A stretch of 34,287 nt of DNA. Origin: a virus. This document shows positions 31,208-34,287 of this stretch, piece after piece. Both the position numbers and the translations under genes were made by a program. Each line of letters starts with the position of its first letter. Position 1 is the first letter of the stretch. A model generated the notes under the pieces. It had not been told where the DNA came from. It saw only the letters and a list, made by a program, of their open reading frames with translations, and did not search any database. The stretch spans positions 1 to 34,287 of the IMG/VR virus record IMGVR_UViG_3300046692_000196; one strand, given 5' to 3'.

Positions 31208-32389
31208 CTAAATGACGGCGGGAATCGGTGTTGCAGCGAGCTTCTTGTGCATGAACCGTTCTTCAATGAATTTGTAGCTGTAGCAGGAAATGGTCGTTGC
31301 CACGAGCATCATGGTGAAGCAAATCAGCAGCATCGACGTCCAGTTTTGTGTGTCATGGAAATAACGAGTGACGATCTGCATCGTGTAATAGTTTATTCCC
31401 AGATGCCACAAATAGAACGAGTAACTTACTTTCCCAACCATCTGCATCGGCGCCCAGGTCATGCGATCCGGAAAACCCTTCGACAATACAAAGTACATGA
31501 ACACCGGGAACATGCAGAACAGCATGTAAGGAACGCGAATGTTCTTTTGAACGATCTCCCCACGGAACAAGTACAGCAGTAGAAAAGCAATGCCGATGAG
31601 CAGCAGATAGTTACTTGCAGTTTTTGAATTTAGGAATTTGAAGATTCCGGTCTTCCGGTTTTCGATCTCTACAGACAAAGCGCCAAACCAGAACGCAAGG
31701 ATGAATACGATGTCTGTGGTTCCATTGAACAGATCCAGTGGATTGAAAAACGCCACGGAGACAAACAGGACAAAAGCGGTTGTCACCGAAAATCTATTGA
31801 AGGTCGCCAAGATCGGGATCACCAGGTAGAACAACCATTCCCAGCGCAGCGTCCAGATGCTATTGATCCTCAGGAACATGTCTTTTGAAAATACGTCATT
31901 CACGTTGCCTATGCTGTTCACCACGGTGCTGAAGCCAAACCCGTAGTTCCTGACCAAGGCTGTGAGCTGTGCCGAGCTAGGGATCTGGAAGCCAGAGGTC
32001 GCCCAGTCAAGGAGCATGAACGTAGAAATGACAACGAGGTAGGCAGGCACCAGTCGAAGAATTCTTTTCTTGTAGAAGGATTCAGCCCTATAACGATTGT
32101 TCCGGATTTGCGACCAGAACAAATGACCGGTCAGCATGAAGAACAGCAGCACCCCAACTTCACCCATAGTGGCTGCAAGAACCTGCTTAGGCGCAAGGCC
32201 AAAATACATGGATGAGTGAGCGCCAAATACCAGAAATGCAGCCATCCCGCGCAACACTTCAAGCGAGTTAGAAAACCCTTTTTCTGACTCTGTTTCGATT
32301 CCTATCTTCATGCCAATTCGTCTTGTTATAAGGCAAGAGAATAAATACATGACCATGGTTATGAGTGGGTACATGAACTCGTTAAACAT
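31208..32389 (-). CDS. O-antigen acyltransferase (OafA/Oac type)
   Basis: A 393-residue integral membrane protein of the acyltransferase-3 family, with about ten helices. The catalytic-type motif is EVLRGMAAFLVFGAHSS with Arg47 and His58; other family marks are GEVGVLLFFMLTGHLF, RRILRLVPAY-like KKRILRLVPAY, and SYSFYLWHLGINYY near the end. Members transfer acetyl groups to cell-surface sugars. In temperate phages such genes change the host O-antigen and block reinfection. It is markedly more AT-rich than the virion genes, faces the other way, and has its own terminator. An AGGAGAGG precedes the ATG at 32389; Met27 is an alternative start that would drop an extra N-terminal helix. Confidence 0.9.
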   Translation of the reverse strand: MFNEFMYPLITMVMYLFSCLITRRIGMKIGIETESEKGFSNSLEVLRGMAAFLVFGAHSSMYFGLAPKQVLAATMGEVGVLLFFMLTGHLFWSQIRNNRYRAESFYKKRILRLVPAYLVVISTFMLLDWATSGFQIPSSAQLTALVRNYGFGFSTVVNSIGNVNDVFSKDMFLRINSIWTLRWEWLFYLVIPILATFNRFSVTTAFVLFVSVAFFNPLDLFNGTTDIVFILAFWFGALSVEIENRKTGIFKFLNSKTASNYLLLIGIAFLLLYLFRGEIVQKNIRVPYMLFCMFPVFMYFVLSKGFPDRMTWAPMQMVGKVSYSFYLWHLGINYYTMQIVTRYFHDTQNWTSMLLICFTMMLVATTISCYSYKFIEERFMHKKLAATPIPAVI

Positions 32390-32406
32390 ATTCCTCTCCT
32401 GACTTA

Positions 32407-32592
32407 TTATGACTTGTCGTCGCCGTCTTTCTCTGAGACCTTTCTCTTTCTTATTTCGTATTCATGCCAAATCCAGACACCTATCGCCATCCAGTCGATG
32501 TATTCCCAGTCTTGAGCTCTGGAGTATCCGGTCAAAAGCAATATCAGCGAAATGACCCCGATGATCCTGATGAATATGTCTACAAATATCAT
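32407..32592 (-). CDS. small membrane protein upstream of the acyltransferase (61 aa)
   Basis: A 61-residue protein with an N-terminal membrane helix (about residues 2-20, IFVDIFIRIIGVISLILLL) and a second amphipathic or short membrane segment (EYIDWMAIGVWIW), then a charged tail. It lies 18 bases before the acyltransferase on the same strand, so the two are probably transcribed together. The ATG at 32592 is chosen because a GGA lies at a normal distance; a TTG at 32619 is further up. It may help the acyltransferase or act separately. Confidence 0.6.
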   Translation of the reverse strand: MIFVDIFIRIIGVISLILLLTGYSRAQDWEYIDWMAIGVWIWHEYEIRKRKVSEKDGDDKS

Positions 32593-32664
32593 GTGAGTTC
32601 CAGGACCTTGGCTGATCAATCGTAAATGTGGCGGTGACGACGCTCAGATCTGTGAGGACAGGCG

Positions 32665-32736
32665 GCGAGCTGTGCGATGGTTGACGGACCGGATGAAGGC
32701 ACCGGCACGCCACAAGGGCGTCCACCGCACAGTCGC
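32665..32736. repeat. 72-nt inverted repeat (11 bp with one bulge)
   Basis: GCGA-g-CTGTGCG (32665-32676) pairs with CGCACAGTCGC (32726-32736) with a single bulged G. The interior holds another perfect stem-loop, ACGCC-ACAAG-GGCGT. No T-run adjoins it, so it is not a terminator. Confidence 0.55.
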
Positions 32737-32750
32737 CATAACACAAGCAC

Positions 32751-32771
32751 AAAAAAAACCGCCTACGCGGT
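32751..32771 (-). terminator. terminator of the integrase transcript
   Basis: On the minus strand, ACCGC-GTAG-GCGGT is followed by eight T residues. It lies about 145 bases after the integrase stop and before the acyltransferase unit on the same strand. Confidence 0.75.
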
Positions 32772-32857
32772 CGGATGCGCCTTCAGATTTGGGCCGTCAA
32801 ACCCAGTCACCGATGTGCGGCGACCGGCGAACAGTAATGATTGCGTGGGCTAGCGTC

Positions 32858-32893
32858 AAGAAAAAGGGGGAAGGGGAAGGGGAAAAGAGAGGA
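32858..32893. repeat. 36-base polypurine run with G-blocks
   Basis: Every base from 32858 to 32893 is A or G on the plus strand, with G5, G4 and G4 blocks separated by AA. It lies just downstream of the integrase gene. Confidence 0.7.
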
Positions 32894-32916
32894 TGAACGT
32901 TGGCAGGACGCCGCGC

Positions 32917-34104
32917 TCAAGTCTTTCCCTTGGCGGCCTTTGTGATGATGTCCGCCCATTCCTGCATCATGTCCCGGCGCTGCTCAAGGTACGTGGCATG
33001 GTTGTAGACGTCGCGGATGATGCTGGTGTCCGCGTGCGCCAGTTGTCGCTCGATCCAATCCCGGTTGTAACCCTTGTGGTTCATCTCGGTTGAGAACAGA
33101 TGTCTGAATCCGTGCGGCGACTGTATGCCGGTCAAACCGCACTGCTCGATCACCCCGTTCGCATAATTGGTGCCGATCGGCCGCTTGTTGTCGGTCCGGT
33201 TCGCAAACACATACTGCAGATGCCCGGTTAGGGGAAGCATGGTCTTCAGTAGCTCAACTGCCTGCGTCGGGAGGGGCACGGCATGGTTACGGCGCATCTT
33301 CATTTTGCTTGCCGGTATGGTCCAGGTGGCTGAGTCCAGATCGATTTCCGACCATTCTGCGTGCCTGACCTCGCCTGGGCGTGCTGCTGAATAAAGCATG
33401 AGCATGAAGGCCGACTTGATCTGCTGGCCAACATTCGCAGCGTTGATCGTCGCCAGCGTCTTCGGCAACTCGCTGATGGGCAGAAACGGGTGGGGCTGAT
33501 GCTGCCCGATCTTCTCCGTGACTGCGTGCATTTCTGCCGTGGGGTTGATTGTGATAACTCCGGTTGCGATCGCGTACCGAAAAACCTGCCCCATCAGCTG
33601 CCGTGTCTTCACTGCGGTCGCGACGGATCCTCTCTTCTCTATCCGGCGGACGATACTCACAATGTCCGAACGGGTTATCGAGCTGATCTGCCGACTACCG
33701 AATACCGGCAGCCAGTCCAGTTCCATGGCGTTGCTGATCACCCGCAAGGTGCCCGGCGTCAGCTTTCCTTTGCGGAAGGCGAACCACTCCTCATACACGC
33801 GGCGGAATGTGTAGCCGCTCTCCTCAAGGGCCTGAACCCTTTTCTCCTTTCTCGATTCGCGCGGGTCAACTCCCTGCGCTACCTCTTCGCGGGCTTCATC
33901 ACGCCGCGCTCGTGCCTCTTTTAATCCAATCTCTGGGTATGTGCCCAACGATATGCGGACCTGTTTGCCCAGCCAGGTGAAACGGAAGTGCCAGCTCTTC
34001 ACGCCGCCTGGTGCGATGTACATCGTCAATCCAAGCGAGTCGGCGAGCGTATAGGGTTTGTCCTTGGGTTTTGCCTGTCGAAGTGCGGTATCAGTGAGGG
34101 CCAC
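32917..34104 (-). CDS. int: P4-type tyrosine integrase
   Basis: A 395-residue tyrosine recombinase that would insert and excise the phage at att. The N-terminus is the DUF4102 arm-binding domain (LTDTALRQAKPKDKPYTLAD; YIAPGGVKSWHFRFTW). A SAM-like core-binding domain follows (about residues 100-190). The catalytic set is complete: Arg242 (ARPGEVR), Lys268, His331 and Arg334 (HGFRH), His357 and Tyr372. The GTG at 34104 is preferred since AGGGA lies 8 bases upstream and family members start MALTD; a TTG at 34134 is open but has no ribosome site. The 5' end faces the right window edge, so att is probably there. Confidence 0.93.
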   Translation of the reverse strand: MALTDTALRQAKPKDKPYTLADSLGLTMYIAPGGVKSWHFRFTWLGKQVRISLGTYPEIGLKEARARRDEAREEVAQGVDPRESRKEKRVQALEESGYTFRRVYEEWFAFRKGKLTPGTLRVISNAMELDWLPVFGSRQISSITRSDIVSIVRRIEKRGSVATAVKTRQLMGQVFRYAIATGVITINPTAEMHAVTEKIGQHQPHPFLPISELPKTLATINAANVGQQIKSAFMLMLYSAARPGEVRHAEWSEIDLDSATWTIPASKMKMRRNHAVPLPTQAVELLKTMLPLTGHLQYVFANRTDNKRPIGTNYANGVIEQCGLTGIQSPHGFRHLFSTEMNHKGYNRDWIERQLAHADTSIIRDVYNHATYLEQRRDMMQEWADIITKAAKGKT

Positions 34105-34287
34105 CAGTACATTCCCTGTGGGGTTATCGGTCAATGTACTGGATGATGTACTAACTGTCGTGTCTTGGGAAGGTTTGGGATGGTACTAGGCGGTACGCCA
34201 AATCAGCGCCTTTGCGGGCTGAGGCTGTGCTTCTGACATGTGCCGGTTTGGGAGGGGAAATAAGAGTGGAAACCTTGAAGATTTCCA
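34105..34287. other. integrase upstream region, possible att/arm sites
   Basis: No gene is seen. GTACT occurs at 34136-34140, 34148-34152 and 34183-34187, the first two within repeated TGTACT, and GGTTTGGGA is repeated at 34172-34180 and 34245-34253. In P4-type systems the attachment site usually lies on the 5' side of int, so these may be arm-type or regulatory sites. No tRNA gene is visible before the window ends. Confidence 0.35.

Larger units (their letters stand above)
32593..32916. other. non-coding gap between conversion unit and integrase
   Basis: About 320 bases without a supported gene. It holds a palindrome CAGATCTG (32645-32652), a large inverted repeat (32665-32736), a minus-strand terminator (32751-32771) and a 36-base polypurine run (32858-32893). 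The promoter of the acyltransferase unit should also lie here, but I could not define it. Confidence 0.6.

Noticed and set aside
32462-32752. 96-residue minus-strand frame across the conversion gap
   Set aside because: It overlaps the better supported 61-residue membrane gene in another frame, is His/Arg/Cys-rich, and crosses the inverted repeat.
28940-32900. Diversity-generating retroelement as in BPP-1
   Set aside because: The head genes resemble BPP-1, so I looked for a reverse transcriptase and template/variable repeats behind the spike. No reverse transcriptase frame exists in the window and the interval holds the acyltransferase unit instead.
1-34287. Circular genome joined at the window edges
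   Set aside because: The frame starting at 28 stays open if the two ends are joined, but the joined peptide looks like out-of-frame sequence and no terminal repeat was seen, so circularity is not supported.
1-34287. CRISPR array, IS element or tRNA gene
   Set aside because: I saw no regularly spaced repeats, no transposase and no cloverleaf sequence in the gaps read.

Overview
The window is most of a temperate podovirus, probably a prophage, from a gammaproteobacterium that is most likely Pseudomonas. The reasons are high-GC coding with Pseudomonas-like codon use, lambda-type regulation and nin genes, a GH24 lysozyme, and a P4-type integrase. I recognise no clear host gene. The left edge cuts a leftward early gene, so the phage continues beyond base 1.

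Region by region: (1) 1-1870 is a leftward early operon of small unknown genes driven by a PL-like promoter with three candidate operators. (2) 1951-3294 is the immunity region: a CI-type repressor (minus), a 98-residue three-helix membrane protein directly after it in the position lambda uses for rex, and a divergent Cro. Three more candidate operators lie between cI and cro with the same half-sites (ATTAC-N5-GTAAT) as the left set. (3) 3323-8510 is the rightward early operon: two small ribbon-helix-helix-like proteins where cII would be expected, O- and P-type replication proteins, a run of genes joined by 4-nt ATGA/GTGA overlaps (DUF1382-like, NinX-like, Ea22-like, NinB, NinG) and a short Q-like antiterminator. 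A T5orf172/GIY-YIG gene follows. (4) 8996-9095 carries a strong late promoter and, about 40 bases beyond its start point, a terminator, the layout of lambda PR'/tR'. (5) 9119-10804 is the lysis cassette: a membrane coiled-coil protein with an overlapping lipoprotein, a holin-like protein, a SAR endolysin, and an Rz gene with Rz1 nested in another frame. (6) 11013-31152 is DNA packaging and virion genes. The head genes run in the order of Bordetella phage BPP-1 (portal, Bbp19-like, scaffold, capsid, Bbp16-like cement). The tail and core genes are T7-like (gp11-, gp12-, gp13-, gp14-, gp15-like, then two large proteins in the place of gp16), followed by a beta-helix tailspike. (7) 31169-32592 is a minus-strand lysogenic conversion unit: an OafA/Oac-type acyltransferase preceded by a small membrane protein. 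(8) 32593-34287 holds a structured non-coding stretch, the integrase and its upstream region.

The parts fit one life cycle. CI holds PL and PR off through paired operator triplets; Cro and the O/P genes start lytic growth; Q lets transcription from the late promoter pass its terminator into lysis and virion genes. In the lysogen, the gene behind cI and the acyltransferase unit are the likely expressed cargo and the best candidates for exclusion or surface change. The most unusual points are the membrane gene in the rex position, the six-site operator system, two spanin-like gene pairs around one holin/endolysin, and two strong interrupted inverted repeats (619-690 and 32665-32736) in non-coding gaps.
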